Positions 1 to 11,584 of a stretch of 64,000 bases of DNA are shown here, one piece after another. The notes beneath the pieces are model-generated. The model was not told the DNA's origin. It saw only the letters and a program-made list of their open reading frames with translations, and searched no databases. The position numbers and the translations under genes are program-made. The stretch comes from Tetrastigma voinierianum (Eukaryota > Streptophyta > Magnoliopsida > Vitales > Vitaceae), in NCBI GenBank assembly GCA_016808115.1, contig JAEQBH010003871.1:248001-312000 (forward strand). The letters are read 5' to 3'. Within the stretch, counting starts at the first letter, position 1; every line of letters starts with the position of its first letter.

Positions 1-1770
1 CTGGCGTAAAAGCAAAACATTGGGAAATTCTAAAAGGAAAATGTATGAGAAAATCTGTTGACAAATCATGTAATAAACTATATCATAGACAAATCAAAGT
101 TTCCAACAACCAAAATAATCTCATCAATTTCTGCAAATTAAACTAATGCAGAAATTAATGCAGAGAAAGTAATGTAGAGGAAGTAATGCTGCAACACATT
201 CTTTGTGTTTGATCTTATCAGAGACACAAAAGGTATGAAATAAAACAGATCATGGAATGGAATGCCCCAATACACTGTCAAATGCAACATTGTCTTACTA
301 TTCCAACATACAGGATATATACACTACACAAGTCATTAATTCATCTGTAGTGGCAACACATGTAATCAGAGGTCGCCCAGCAGGTGTCTCATTCTCTGTA
401 AATGTCCAGTTTTTATCTTATCCACAAAACAATTATTGGTTTAATACAATAACTATTGTACAAACACAATAAATCATCTAAACAAAGTTAATACATATCA
501 TCATGAAGATAGTGAACAAATGAAAACCACTATATTTGATTAAAACTGATAATTGGCTCTGGGTGATATGTGATATCCACCACGTCAAAAGACCACGACA
601 TACTGATAGAGTCACCATAGTCCTCAACCTCACACATGTAATCCATAAAAGAAGATTTACAATTAATAATCTTTTTTCCAAACAGATTTATAAGCTGAGG
701 TTTAGTTTGTACAATCAAGAATATCCATGACATCAATTTTAAAAAAGGTAATTTTAAATGTCATGAAGAATTAAAGAAGTTTATCATGAAGTGCTCCTCT
801 AATTTTACTTACAAATTTCAATTATCCTCACAACGCACTATTTCCTGATTCCCTATGAGTCCAAAATCTAACATGTTCATCATATGATTGTCAAACAATT
901 TTAAGTATTGATACGCTAACTATGAATTAATATTTTATTTAATGATAACCCATTTACCACAGAATCATTTGAGGTCATGAAAGATAGAAATATTTCACAT
1001 AGTTTATTCCCCAGATTCACAAAGATATGTTAGTTTCCTGACGGATTGTGCAAAAAGAGGACAAACTCCTTGTTTGCAGCTCGTATTCCATCCTTGTGAA
1101 GTCTGATGTCACTAACTCAACACCCCTTTCAAAGAATATGATTATCAACAAAACAGATCATGTCTAATTTTTGTCAACTAACTTCAAACATTAGATTAAT
1201 ATGGATCATAGAAAAGCATTTATATGCCTGATTATTAACACAAACTGTCAACTGATAACTGTGTATGTATTATCCTGGGCATTAGAACTTTACTCACTAA
1301 CCAATATCATAGAAACTACTCATTAAAGGATATTCACACCAGCCCAATAAACAATATAATTATGTAAAAGAAAAAGTCTATAAAGTAACAATGACATGGG
1401 ATGCTTATAATTATACCACACCGCAGGCATGTATTTATTATGCAAGATTTATACAGACAAATTAAAGCTGTTTCTGCACAGAATATGATGATAGTTGAAA
1501 ATCCACCCACTGAGCTAGTCAAGTTTCCAATATGATAATGAATATTAGAAGTTAGTGCGGTATTTTTGAAGGGAAAACTCCTTTCCTTTTCTTTCCAAAA
1601 TTCATGTTTCAAAACTGAGAAGATAAAGCCACATGGGTCATTATAATGGGAACTGAAAACCCAATGAAGACTACTCACCACAAAGGGTTATCATTTTTAA
1701 CAACTATATGGGGCTACTAAATAATAAAAACAAACCACAGAGAGTACCATTTTAACCCTGATTAAGAATA
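1..1770. other. AT-rich stretch, no gene recognised
   Basis: No gene, RNA or clear transposon signature was found. Short open frames exist on both strands. The most protein-like is a minus-strand frame at 530-736 (for example DYGDSISMSWSFDVVDI near its C-terminal half), but I cannot assign it to a family and it lacks convincing splice borders. It may be intron or intergenic DNA flanking the old copia element that starts near 1.78 kb. Confidence 0.5.
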
Positions 1771-1777
1771 AAAGCCC

Positions 1778-2010
1778 TCCCAAACCCATGACATTTCATC
1801 AACACTACAATTCTTCAAGGTTCTTCATATGCCAGATCCAATCCATGAAACAAACACATCGTTGAGGAAGATCTAGATTTTATAGATCGCGTTCTTCACA
1901 AATTAATTAACTGATCAACAAAAGAAAGATCCAAAGATCTCGTATGGACTTGATGGTTTTCTTCCAATAATGATGTTTCCAGTTCTACCAATGGTGATCT
2001 AAAGGCTACT
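1778..2010 (+). repeat. Left LTR remnant of the old copia element
   Basis: This stretch shares a series of ordered blocks with 7,948-8,195: CCTCCCAAACCC, ACATTTC..ATCA, TACAATTCT, GGAAGATCT.GA, CGCGTTCTTCAC, and CAAAGAAAGA.ATCC. The order and spacing are preserved with substitutions and small indels between. That pattern fits a heavily diverged LTR pair. No clean TG...CA ends were seen. Confidence 0.45.
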
Positions 2011-2149
2011 ATAAATTTAGATCTACAATATAATGGAATAATCATGATTGGAACCTGAAACATACTGATTTTGAGAATTTTTTTGGTTTATGAAAATCTA
2101 TAACTCATCAATTTTATTTTTTTCGTAAACCAGTAACAATAATATATTG

Positions 2150-2660
2150 GCAATCTTACGACGACGATCACAATCTGCGGTGCAACATCACGGAACCTCC
2201 GCACGCTATCATTACGCCACACGCCACCACGCCGAGATCGACGTGCAAGACACACGGGATCGTTCAACCGGAATGCCATTGTTATTGATGACGCGATATC
2301 TAAATAAGACCGGATCTAATTAACTGATCTCACTGGATCCTCGTTAATCTTGGCCCATGAAGGGATGTCGGATGGCGATGACGCGGTCGATGACGCGCCT
2401 ATGACGCACATGACGCCGGCCCACCAACCCAGACCCGACCCGACCGACCGGCGACGACCAATCTCGGCCAATCGGTCGCACCACCCCGCCAACGCCAACC
2501 GGCCACCGTCAAACCCGACCTCGCCAATCCAACCGGTCAACTACAAACCCGAATCTTGGCCAACACAACCTGCACTGACAGAGTCACACAAGACGCTACG
2601 CCACACGCGCCGAACCTTTCCGTGGCGCGTGAGGGCGCGCGGGAGGTATTTCTCTCAAGT
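2150..2660. other. GC-rich block in the copia leader
   Basis: A roughly 500-bp GC-rich, CpG-rich island in otherwise AT-rich DNA. It contains repeated short words (GACGCG, GACGCAC, CCGACC, GCCAACC). It lies just after the left LTR remnant, where a retrotransposon leader is expected. Open frames across it (for example 2,350-2,706) are rich in Pro, Arg, Thr and His and look like composition artefacts. A comparable GC-rich block occupies the leader of the chromovirus at 61.1-61.9 kb. Confidence 0.5.
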
Positions 2661-2899
2661 ACCTTACTACCTGCGCATTCACGATCAAATCTCACAATCT
2701 GTATGATCATCAGTAATGCTCAAGCTGACAGACATGTTGAACATGATAGAACCCCATATGCCAACAGGTATTTAACATTCTGCATTTCATATTTTAAACA
2801 ATATTATGTAACCTATGGAATGTCAATTGATATAAATGTAACAAACGACCACACAATAATTGGAACAAACATAATGGCATTACATATATCGAATGTGAC

Positions 2900-4145
2900 A
2901 ATGTTTATATCCTATGATGTTTGACGCGACTTAATTTGGTCAGGACCGCCAAAGCGGCACACTGACGTCAAATATCAACCTCATAATGTGTGGATGTTCC
3001 TGTTTTCTACTGAGATGGTCATACTCCCAAAGAGGGTGATCTCACATGGCTATTGATAGATACACGACAAATGCAAATGAGAAATGATCGATCTTAGTGG
3101 TTCATACACCCAAAGGTGGTGATTTCAATGGCTATTGAGAATGTTCTGCTGGTCATCATGTGGAGAGACACAACCATGTCATATTTTCCTCACTTCAAAA
3201 ATAGATTATGTGATGATACAAAATTCTCTAGAGCACCACAACATGCCTAATTGTAGACAGCTGTTTTATTTTCACCAATTTTTCTGTATTTTAATTCATT
3301 TCACCTGAGATCCTTACCATCAATTTAAAGTTAAATTTAAAGAGGATTTTCTGAATCTGAATGAGTCATTGATGTTCACATGATGCTTACAAATGATAAA
3401 TCTTAATAGATATCACAACCTCTAAAACTGACTCGAGAAACTGACTACGCCGTCTCGTATATGGAAAGAATAGGATTTGCTTGTCGACAATGAAGAAATC
3501 CACAAGAACACTTGGCATGGTCACGCAGATCACATCAAGCAATATAATATGGCAAACATGAGTATTAGAAACTGTGCTCATCCAATGTCGAGTTAAACAC
3601 TTCTTCAAAAGCTCTTCACTAATAAAGATGATAAAATTCTTGCTAGATTAATGTCTAGCATGCACTCAAAGGCCCAAGCCTTTAATGTTACTATTCCTGA
3701 TGTTTGTATCAGGCACTTGGCTTCCCAACACCCTTTCACCGATTCGTGATTATGAAAAGATTAAACTACAATTCCTATGATAGAATCTCATTTGAAACGA
3801 TTTGATAGTGGGTGGTGGTGGTGATGGGCATAGCTTAAGAAGGATGAAGAGCACATGCCTATGCCGCAAGTCCCCATAAGAGAAGAACACAGTTTATAAA
3901 CAACCCCATAAAGGCAGTTCTGCAAACTACCATTAATCCGATAATATAGGTCCAAAGCACATATTCTCTTGAAAAGATGGCGATCGTCATTTTTCAGAAG
4001 AAGAGTGTCACAAGAAGATCAGAGGAAATTTGAAGTTAGACGCTTTCCAAAACAAGTGCTTACAGTACTACTTACATTTGCTGTGAATCCAACTGACTGG
4101 GCACCATCCGCCCGCGGCTTGATAGTGATAACTAATCACGTTGCA
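2900..4145 (+). pseudogene. Degenerate copia gag/protease region
   Basis: This is where gag and protease of the 1.8-8.2 kb copia element should lie, and little is readable. Around 3,716-3,765 there is a stretch resembling the SLP..F..FV segment of copia gag. Near 4,120-4,145 the bases GATAGTG..ACTAATCACGTT match the codons of the aspartic-protease motif DSG.TNHV with a small deletion. No frame is open long enough to call a product. The assignment rests mainly on position ahead of the recognisable pol. Confidence 0.35.
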
Positions 4146-4494
4146 TTTACCATACAGACCATAAACTGATAGCTTTTAAACAAGATAACCAGTCACTGGA
4201 AAATAACGAGGGCACAAGTCATGTTCTGGAGATGTAATCTTGGCTTAGATTCCATTTTAAGTCGATGTTGAGTTATACATTTTACGTGACCTTCTTTATG
4301 TAAGAATTAGTTTCAAGATCATGTCTGGATTCATATGATTATTCTTTTGAATTGTTAATATTTATCAATATTTCCAATTCAAATAAGGTTTGGTAATCAC
4401 ATATGTCCAACTGATTATATAGATTAAGTTTATCTCCACATGACATATACGCCAGCTTATACAAATAAAAAGGTCAAGTTTCAAAAGACCATTA

Positions 4495-7190
4495 CCTAAG
4501 GATGAGTCTTATGCATTATGGCATAACGACTTCCGCTATATCTCTAAGGATAGAGAGCGGCTAATGAAGCACTAATATCCTCGTCATTTTAAAATCACTT
4601 GTAGAGCATGCAGACTGCAGGTAAATGACCAAGATAAGAAAGAAACCCATCCAGTTCCGACTTGTTTGAAGTCATTCACACCGATATAAGCGGACCTTAT
4701 GTGCGCAACTCAGGTGTAAGTTTCTATTTCCCCATCACATTTCCATTAATACCATTCTCGATATTAAGTATTCAGACTTGATTAAAGAAAAGTCCGAAGT
4801 CTCTGAAAATCTGGGCATTTTTCATCTAAGTCGAGAACATTTGGGAAAAGTCATAAAGGTTAGATCCGACCGAAAGTAGGGCATATTATGGCAAGCATGG
4901 CGACGCCGGGATGCTTTGCCGGGCCATTCGCCAAATACTTAGAGGACTCGATATGGCGACAGCTTTACTACGCCTCGAGTCCTGAGCAAATGGTATATAG
5001 CGAAAGGCGAACTGCACTTTATGGAAATGGTAAGGAAAAGGATTAGTAGGAAAATTTACCCTTGCCATGGGGTGTGTTTTTCTTGAAAACAAATTTTGTA
5101 CATTTTGAATCGCAGACCTACGAAAGTCGCTCCATTGACCTTTCGAGTTATGGACTGGCGTAAAGCCTAAATTAAACCATCTTAAGGCCTGGGGATGTCC
5201 CGCTAAGCAAGTTATATAATCCAACACAAGTAAAGCTTTGACTCCGTAACTACTAGAAAGGCGTTTTGTATCTTGTTTTAACATTCGAAGGATACTCTGC
5301 CTCTATAATCCCAATGGAGGCACAGAATCAGGGAATCACGCATACCTAAGTTTTGAGTTTGATGCGGGCGAAGAGAGTAAATACTGCGACTATTGAGGAT
5401 GATAGCAATGATACATTGCAGATTCAGATTCCTCCCATACAGATAATTCGTGGAACCCCACACACCATTTTGAACCCGTCGAGACTAGTGGATCCTGCGG
5501 ATGAGATGAAACTCTCCTAATGAAGTTCATCAAGGCTCAGTGCGTAATGGCTCATTACTACTCCGCAGCGAGATCCACTAGCAGGCGATCTATACCCACC
5601 CACTATTTAGTCTATATAGAGAGCAAAGATTACGATATCTGCTCTGTGACTCCATCCAATAACTTATGAGGAAGCGTTGGTCTCTCGCCGAATCAGGTTA
5701 CGTAATTTACTTTAAATTCAATCTGATGAGGCATAAACAGCTTGTGCAACTTATCAATTACCTGAAAGGCCATAGACCCATTGGTCATGAACTAGCGATA
5801 AGACTAAAAGGACCATAAAGGAAAGATTGAGAAGTTTAAAGTTCGGGACCTGTACTGCAAATGCTTCACTCGCATGAGTAGACTCATGAAGAACTTTTTC
5901 TCCAAATTTCTTCTAAAGATTCTTTCAGAAATGACACAGATTACTGCCATTTTGCTACTTTTAGCTACACCGCATTTCGATGTTAAAATCGCCTTCCTAA
6001 TCTGAGACCCAACGAAGAAGTCTATATGATGCAACCAAGGTTGCAAACGATTCAGTGAACTCGTATGTGACCGAAAAAGTCTACTATGGTCTCAAGCAAG
6101 CTTCTAGACAATGGTACTAAAGTTTCATAGCCATTTGTTGCCTACTATATGGTTGAGAACAGCAGATCAATGATAGAGGCCCAAGGTCGTGGGAGCAAAT
6201 TCATTTTCCCACTCTGATGCGACTTGATATCCTCGCGCTTGCGCAAACGACTGGGTCTACTCGCATGAGACAAAGTTTTTATGTTGTCAACAACTTGATA
6301 TGTAGCTGGACCCTTGCAGGAAGCCGCCTTTTATCCTGTATCGGTATTCATAGGATCAGCTTCAGACTATCAATGATTCAGAGGGTGTATATGTTGATCG
6401 TTTTTAGATAGGGACTAACATGCATCCATGGCCAGAATTGCTCCTCGTCCAGAAGGTGATAAGTTTAATCTATCACAATGTCCTCATCTCGCATATGCAG
6501 AAAGCCCAAATGAAGAATATACCTATGCTAGCACACTGGGAGTGTTATGTACGTCAAGTACAGACTAGGCCCCGATATCATTATATCGTGACTTCAGTGA
6601 TATCACCAAACCTGTGATACGATCATCGGCCACAAGCAAGGCATGAGGTACTTAAAGAGACAGTGACTATAGCGCCGATTTACAAACATGTTCAGACTCC
6701 ACAGCCTGGTTAGTCGGTATTCGGGATTCGTGACTAATAAATGTCGGATGAAAAGAAGTCAACAACTCCGTTATATCTTTGCCATGAGGTGCAGATCATG
6801 CAAAGTGAGAATGAATTAACGTGATCCTCTACCATGCAAGCTGAGTTTCAGAGCATGCTTTTCACAACTACTCAAGCACTGGGTTCAAACCCACTAAGCG
6901 AGTTAACTGCTCGATTTTCATGATAGTCCATACAACAGATTATGACAAAGAATCGCAGTTGTCATGTATTAACAAATAACAGAGGTCTCAAGTGCCTAAA
7001 CACATGCAGGTCAAATACCCAACCATAAAGAAAAGTTCAAAACTACGACGTCACAGAAATTTTAACACATATCAACTACGATACATCGCAGATCACAATC
7101 CAAAGGCCTTCACTTCGTATTTGAAAGACATGTCATTAACACGGGCTTTGGGAGTATCATGGGACACCGTGAATGGCGAGCTATTAAGTT
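4495..7190 (+). pseudogene. Decayed copia pol (INT-RT-RNase H)
   Basis: In order on the plus strand: GAG-pre-integrase (about 4,514-4,565, LWHNDFRYISKDRERLMKH); integrase start (about 4,660, LFEVIHTDISGPY); the integrase segment ending in a degenerate 'TP.QNGVAERRNRT' region (about 4,880-5,070); the post-integrase YNP region (about 5,290); RT (LPEGHRPIGHE at about 5,765; VYYGLKQASRQWY at about 6,080-6,120; QMKNIP and the TRPD-like end at about 6,505-6,580); RNase H (SGFVTNK near 6,720, AEF.AC near 6,840, KHMQVKY near 7,000). In the RT the YVDD catalytic block is no longer recognisable (RLDILALA at about 6,220-6,245). Many stops and frame changes occur. The enzyme is non-functional. Confidence 0.72.
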
Positions 7191-7249
7191 TTAAGTCGCT
7201 TCTAATAAAGGTTCAATTCAATTACATTACATTTTGTAATATTTGAATA

Positions 7250-8200
7250 TAACAACCTTTACATTCAATAAGGTATTTCAAGTGAACGTAGGCTTATCGA
7301 AATAAAGACATATAATCGTTTAAAATATGCATCAGGTAAACTCTTTGAATAGCTATGGGGGTGGCCTTAATTAAATTTCACAAGATATTTAATACATATA
7401 TTAAGTAAAGTTACCTATCATAAAAATATATATGTGTTCGCTGAACCATAATGGATATTCTCTCGTACACACTCAAATTGGTGATTAATTTCTAAGTGAG
7501 AGAGAATTTGACTAACAAAATGGATAACACATGAAGTATCACTCATTATGAGGTATCATTCATTTAAACACACTACCATATCAATCCATATCAAGAAAGC
7601 TTGAAAGCACTCGTGACCATGGAAGGGGTTGCATGGAGTACACGCAATTACCGCCATGATTCATGTTCGAGACTTTGCTGTTCCTGATTGACTATTAAGA
7701 ATAAATCTCTGCACCAATATAGTATGCAAGACATTGCTTTGTTTCAATTAACATTCTACTTCGCGGGAGAATGTAAAGTTTTTCACAAGGGCTTCATTAA
7801 TCGAATTAAACCGACTCAAGATCGGGTCTAATTACAAGGTTATCAGGCTCTTAATAAACCGCTACGGGTCATCGGGTAGGTGTGGGCCGAGTTCCCGGGC
7901 CCCTACCAAGTGAGGGCCCATATCTGAATCCCATTTATGAGTTCAAGTCCTCCCAAACCCTAAGGATACATTTCTATCACATACGTACAATTCTCTCTAA
8001 GGTTTTCTGAGAAAAGTGATCGGCAATCTCATAAAGCCAGCTTCAAAGGGTCGTTTGGGAGAAGATCTTGAGATCGCAGAGGATCTGGCTTCTCTCGCGT
8101 TCTTCACCAACCCGCATCAAAGAAAGAGATCCACGGATTCCAAAGGTATGTAATTTACAAAGGTTTTTCCATTAAACGACGTTCGTCACCACAAGGATCT
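7250..8200 (+). repeat. Right LTR region of the old copia element
   Basis: Non-coding DNA after the RNase H remnant. Its end (7,948-8,195) shares ordered blocks with 1,779-2,000. The part around 7,865-7,945 (CGGGTCATCGGG...GGGCCCATATCTG) is GGGCC-rich, as seen in some plant copia LTRs. The left edge of the LTR is not resolved. Confidence 0.4.
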
Positions 8201-8661
8201 AGCTCGTTAAATTGCAGATCCCTACAAAGCATGCCTAAATATAAACAAGAAAAGCACTAAGAATAAATATAAATACAGCAAAAGGACAAATTAATGAATT
8301 ATTATTTATTACACTCTGAATTAATTATTTATGTAACCAAGGCATCAAGAAAACATGCTACAGAAGTTTTTTTTTTATAAGTTAAAGAAGATAAATTAAC
8401 TAATCAAGTTCATTATGGATTCTTTATCATCTCACATTTGTAGAAATAACCAAGAAAATTCTAAGGTATAATCAGCTCTGCTTATACCAAGAACATCAAA
8501 GAAGTGAACAGTAGACAAATCCATAAAACTAAGAACTCCATTCATAAAACCGAGTAGCAGCATTTTATTTTTTTTCCCCTTTAATTTAAGAAACAACTAT
8601 ATATGAGGAAGTAGAAACTTTATTCATGGCATTTGGGGAAAAAGAGGGAAAGAAGAAATAC
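8200..8661. other. AT-rich stretch, probably UreG intron remnant
   Basis: No coding signal. It follows the splice donor-like site of the UreG exon on the minus strand, so it may be what is left of intron 1. It abuts the right LTR remnant of the old copia element, which may have interrupted the gene. Confidence 0.35.
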
Positions 8662-8840
8662 CCAGTACCAACAGGGCCACCAATGCCCACAGTGAACCCT
8701 TTCCTGGAAATTCTGGTGAGTGGCTGAGCTCTTCTGCCAGAAGTAGCCAGGCGAGTAAATGTGCTCATGGGTGTGGGTGCCAGTCCATCATGGCTATGGT
8801 ACAGTCAAGTCCGGCCCCACCCACGTTTCCGTTTTCTTTT
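8662..8840 (-). pseudogene. Urease accessory protein G, first-exon remnant
   Basis: UreG is the P-loop GTPase that helps load nickel into urease. Reading leftward, three frames together give its conserved N-terminal region: WVG..., YHSHDGLAP, then HEHIYSPGYF, then RRAQPL.RIS.KGFTVGIGGPVGTG, which contains the start of the P-loop. The changes of frame mean the exon cannot be translated intact. The coding block stops at ACTGG followed by GTATTTC, a plausible splice donor that splits the P-loop before the GKT lysine. The rest of UreG was not found: leftward lies intron-like AT-rich DNA and then the old copia element. It is either a truncated gene or a captured fragment. Confidence 0.72.
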
Positions 8841-9219
8841 ATCATAGAGGTATGTTAGTTGTGGATCGCCGTTGTCGTAGTCACCATTACCTTTTAAACA
8901 AGCAACATTAACTCTTAAAACTTAGGGTGGGGACAGAGAGAGAAGGGGGAGGTTTTGGGTTCCATTGCTTTCCATCTATGGATTTTGTTCAGAACCATTT
9001 CTTAACAATGTGATCAGTAACAGACAATAGCCAATCAACTTCTCTTTTCCACATTGCTTTCCTCTCTGTTGGCATGGGCTCTAAACGCTTTAGTTCCCCA
9101 AACAAAGAAGCTGCATCATATTAAGAGAAGATCAAAATATTATGATTTCTTCTATCATCCATCAACAGAAATCTTATACTTATTTGGAGTACAAAATGGA
9201 AGAGATTGAAAAAAAAAAC

Positions 9220-9345
9220 CAGCAAGATTTATTATTGCATTTGACAGTGTCAGGAGCTGATGGTTGTTCCTTTCCATGACCAGACACATCCTCTCCCAAA
9301 AGCAGCTTTGAGAACCTCTCCTTCATCAATTCAAGGTCTGAATGA
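9220..9345 (-). pseudogene. RopGEF (PRONE domain) exon fragment
   Basis: RopGEFs activate plant ROP/RAC small GTPases through the PRONE domain. The minus-strand frame gives SDLELMKERFSKLLLGED followed by VSGHGKE, which matches the conserved start of PRONE. After a one-base frame change the next codons read LSNAI.NLA, also as in PRONE. The block ends at GCTG followed by GTTTTTTTTTC, a possible splice donor. Only this exon is visible, and later PRONE exons were not found. It lies on the same strand as the UreG fragment about 0.4 kb downstream, an unusual juxtaposition of two unrelated gene pieces. Confidence 0.65.
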
Positions 9346-9465
9346 CAATAACCCAGATCAAAAAATTCAGATATGTAGCTGGTAGAACATGTATTTTTTT
9401 TAAGTGAATCCAATTTTTAAGCCACTGTCTAATCCTATAAACATGGTTTATCAAAGTTACCAAGA

Positions 9466-9708
9466 TCAATCAACGCACCCTACAGAAAGCCAATATTGAT
9501 TTTGCTGTCGGTTTTTAGTCTCTTGATCTACATTTAAGTAGTCAAACTTCCCACTTGCGCCTACGATTAATTCGAAATGAAAATCAAGTCCTGGATGGGT
9601 TCTGAATATGATGGCGGCTACGTGTTTGGATGCTATTTCATGGAACTCCTTTTGAAGTGATCCTAGGCTACCCCATGCAAATGAAGAGCTTCTATGTGGT
9701 GTATTTCC
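9466..9708 (-). other. Unassigned open frame of 81 codons
   Basis: An open frame between two stops with no internal stop, without a clear start codon. It includes LQKEFHEIASKHVAAIIF and FELIVGASGKFDYLNVDQ. The residue mix looks protein-like rather than low-complexity, but I do not recognise the family. It lies upstream of the RopGEF fragment on the same strand and could be another captured exon or chance. Confidence 0.25.
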
Positions 9709-9719
9709 TTAGATTCCTT

Positions 9720-11320
9720 GTTTTGTGATTATATTGGCAGACTAAATAACTAATGATTATGATGATTTTTGACCAAATGATACCGAGACTAGTTTAAAAT
9801 AACATTATTCCAAGTGTAAACATTTTACATGCACATGATAAGCAAAGGAGGGGGCATTAAAATATCTAGGCAGTCAACAAGATTGGGTCCAAAATCTGAA
9901 TCCATATCCAGAAAGGAAGAAAAAAGAGGGTAAGGCAGTGTGTGGGGGGGAAGGGAAGAAAACTGTATTGATATATGATATAGAAATGATTAGGGAGGGT
10001 GGTCAGCAAACAGAACAATTAAAACAAATGAGGTAATCACTAAATCCAGAGTTTGTGTTGGAAACCCTCTTGTCACCCAAAACATGATCAAGAAAAGGAA
10101 ACAAAAGAATTGCTGCCTTGCCTCCCTAACTGGAAGAAAAAATTAGAAAAAGAAAGGATCAAGGCATAAAACAGGAAACATGTGGTCAACCCTGTTTGAT
10201 TTCTGTAAAGGTTGTCCCTCTTACCCATAATTTTCTATGCTCACTAATGACTAATGACAAGTCTCTTTTCATTCTAAAACCATCATTAGCCTGCCTTATC
10301 AAACAAACCCCTATCTTTGTCACCTAAGTATCATTTTCTTCCTACACTCAAAACATCATTAACATTTGGCCCCCACCCCCGTAATCCACTCATTACTTTT
10401 CCCTCCTTTGTCTTAGTGTCTCTAATCCTCCCTACTTCCCCCCTTTTTCTGGGGGTGTCACCAGTATATCAATCTTCTCAATTATAAAAACCAAAATCTA
10501 TTTGCTCTCTTTCAAGTTTCAACAATGTAAGTGTAAGGTTGACCATAACAGGAGATCAATTCCTCGCATCTTTGGCTGCATTTAGAATGTGTACAAAAGG
10601 AGAAATAGATTTTAAACAACCTCCAAGAAAGAAGAAAATAACAAATAAAATAACAGATCTATCCTTTGTTTTGTTAACATTGAGTCTCATAGATAAGTCG
10701 AGGTTTGTAATCGAGCTTAGCATCCATACTTATTGGAAAAAAAATCAAGCATTTATGATTAGGGTTACAGAGTCCAATTGTTCGTATCTATGAATGTAGA
10801 AATGGGAGGTAAAATTATTCATGAATACAACTTCAGATGTAGTCGCAAACAACATATCATAGGAAGCCATTCAAGAAAACAACAAATAACACTACCACGC
10901 CTGAAACAACTATGCTTTTTGAATACTCAATGTCACAAAGGATGCTTTTGAATTGACTCCAGCTTTTATCACTAATATGCTAATCTAAAGAATGTCCAAA
11001 GCTTCATGATTACAAAAAGCATAAAAACAATGGTTTATGATTTGGATTCATACTTTGGAACCTCATCTAAATAACGATAGTAGGAAGCAAAATTAAGCAA
11101 CAGAGAAATCAACAATGCGAACAGAAAAAACACGAGAAGCTTAAAATCCCTGCAAGTATATAATGATTAATTTCCCAATATGCTAAGAGTAATTCCAAAT
11201 TCCCAATGCTCGGCAAGTTTGATAGAACAAAAATAAAAGATCTGATCAACAATGTTCCGATTTCATAACTTCGCTGAATAATGGAATCGATGAAAGAAAG
11301 AGGAAATTACCTAGAATCGG
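9720..11320. other. Gene-free stretch with weak promoter-like segment
   Basis: No gene recognised. At about 10,440-10,530 the plus strand has a C/T-rich stretch, an ATTATAAAAACC TATA-like box near 10,480, a CTCTCTTTC leader and then ACAATGTAAGTG, which resembles a splice donor. No coding exon follows, so no promoter is called. Confidence 0.4.
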
Positions 11321-11324
11321 GCAG

Positions 11325-11580
11325 CCTGTCGAGTTAGTTGTTTCGCAGATTAACCAATGAAGAAACCCTAGTCACGGATCCGCAGATTCTGGGGGTTTGA
11401 GGGGATTAGGGACCACAAAGTTGAAATCAATGCAACAGGAAATTAGGGCGAAGATCCGCAGAATCACTCTTGCACATTTCTAGATCTCAAAAGAGAGTTG
11501 CAAAAGAGAGAAAGAGAGAGCATGAGGGGATACCTTTCCCCGCTAATACTACCGAATAACACGGTAGTTATATACTCAAA
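11325..11580 (-). promoter_or_regulatory. Possible promoter and 5' leader exon (minus strand)
   Basis: Read leftward: a GTATATAACT TATA-like box (about 11,565-11,575), then a CT-rich leader (CTCTCTCTTTCTCTC), two very short upstream ATG frames that end within 20 codons, AACCCTAG-type leader sequence, and a good splice donor (GATTCTAG followed by GTAATTTCC at about 11,310-11,315). This is the layout of a plant promoter with a non-coding first exon and leader intron. The next recognisable coding signals on that strand are the RopGEF and UreG fragments. The link is inference. Confidence 0.35.
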
Positions 11581-11584
11581 TTTC

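Larger units (their letters stand above)
1778..8200 (+). mobile_element. Ancient, decayed Ty1/copia retrotransposon
   Basis: Copia-type pol motifs occur in the canonical order on the plus strand (protease, GAG-pre-integrase, integrase, RT, RNase H) between about 4.1 and 7.2 kb. They are flanked by two stretches that resemble each other (1,779-2,000 and 7,948-8,195) and are best read as LTR remnants. Every domain is interrupted by stops and frameshifts, so the copy is dead. The 5' leader between the left LTR remnant and gag is unusually GC-rich. No target-site duplication was found and the outer edges are approximate. Confidence 0.7.

Noticed and set aside
2350..2706. 118-codon Pro/Arg/His-rich frame
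   Set aside because: GC-rich leader of the old copia element, with overlapping open frames on both strands as expected from composition.
4886..5284. 132-codon minus-strand open frame
   Set aside because: Antisense to recognisable copia integrase sequence on the plus strand.
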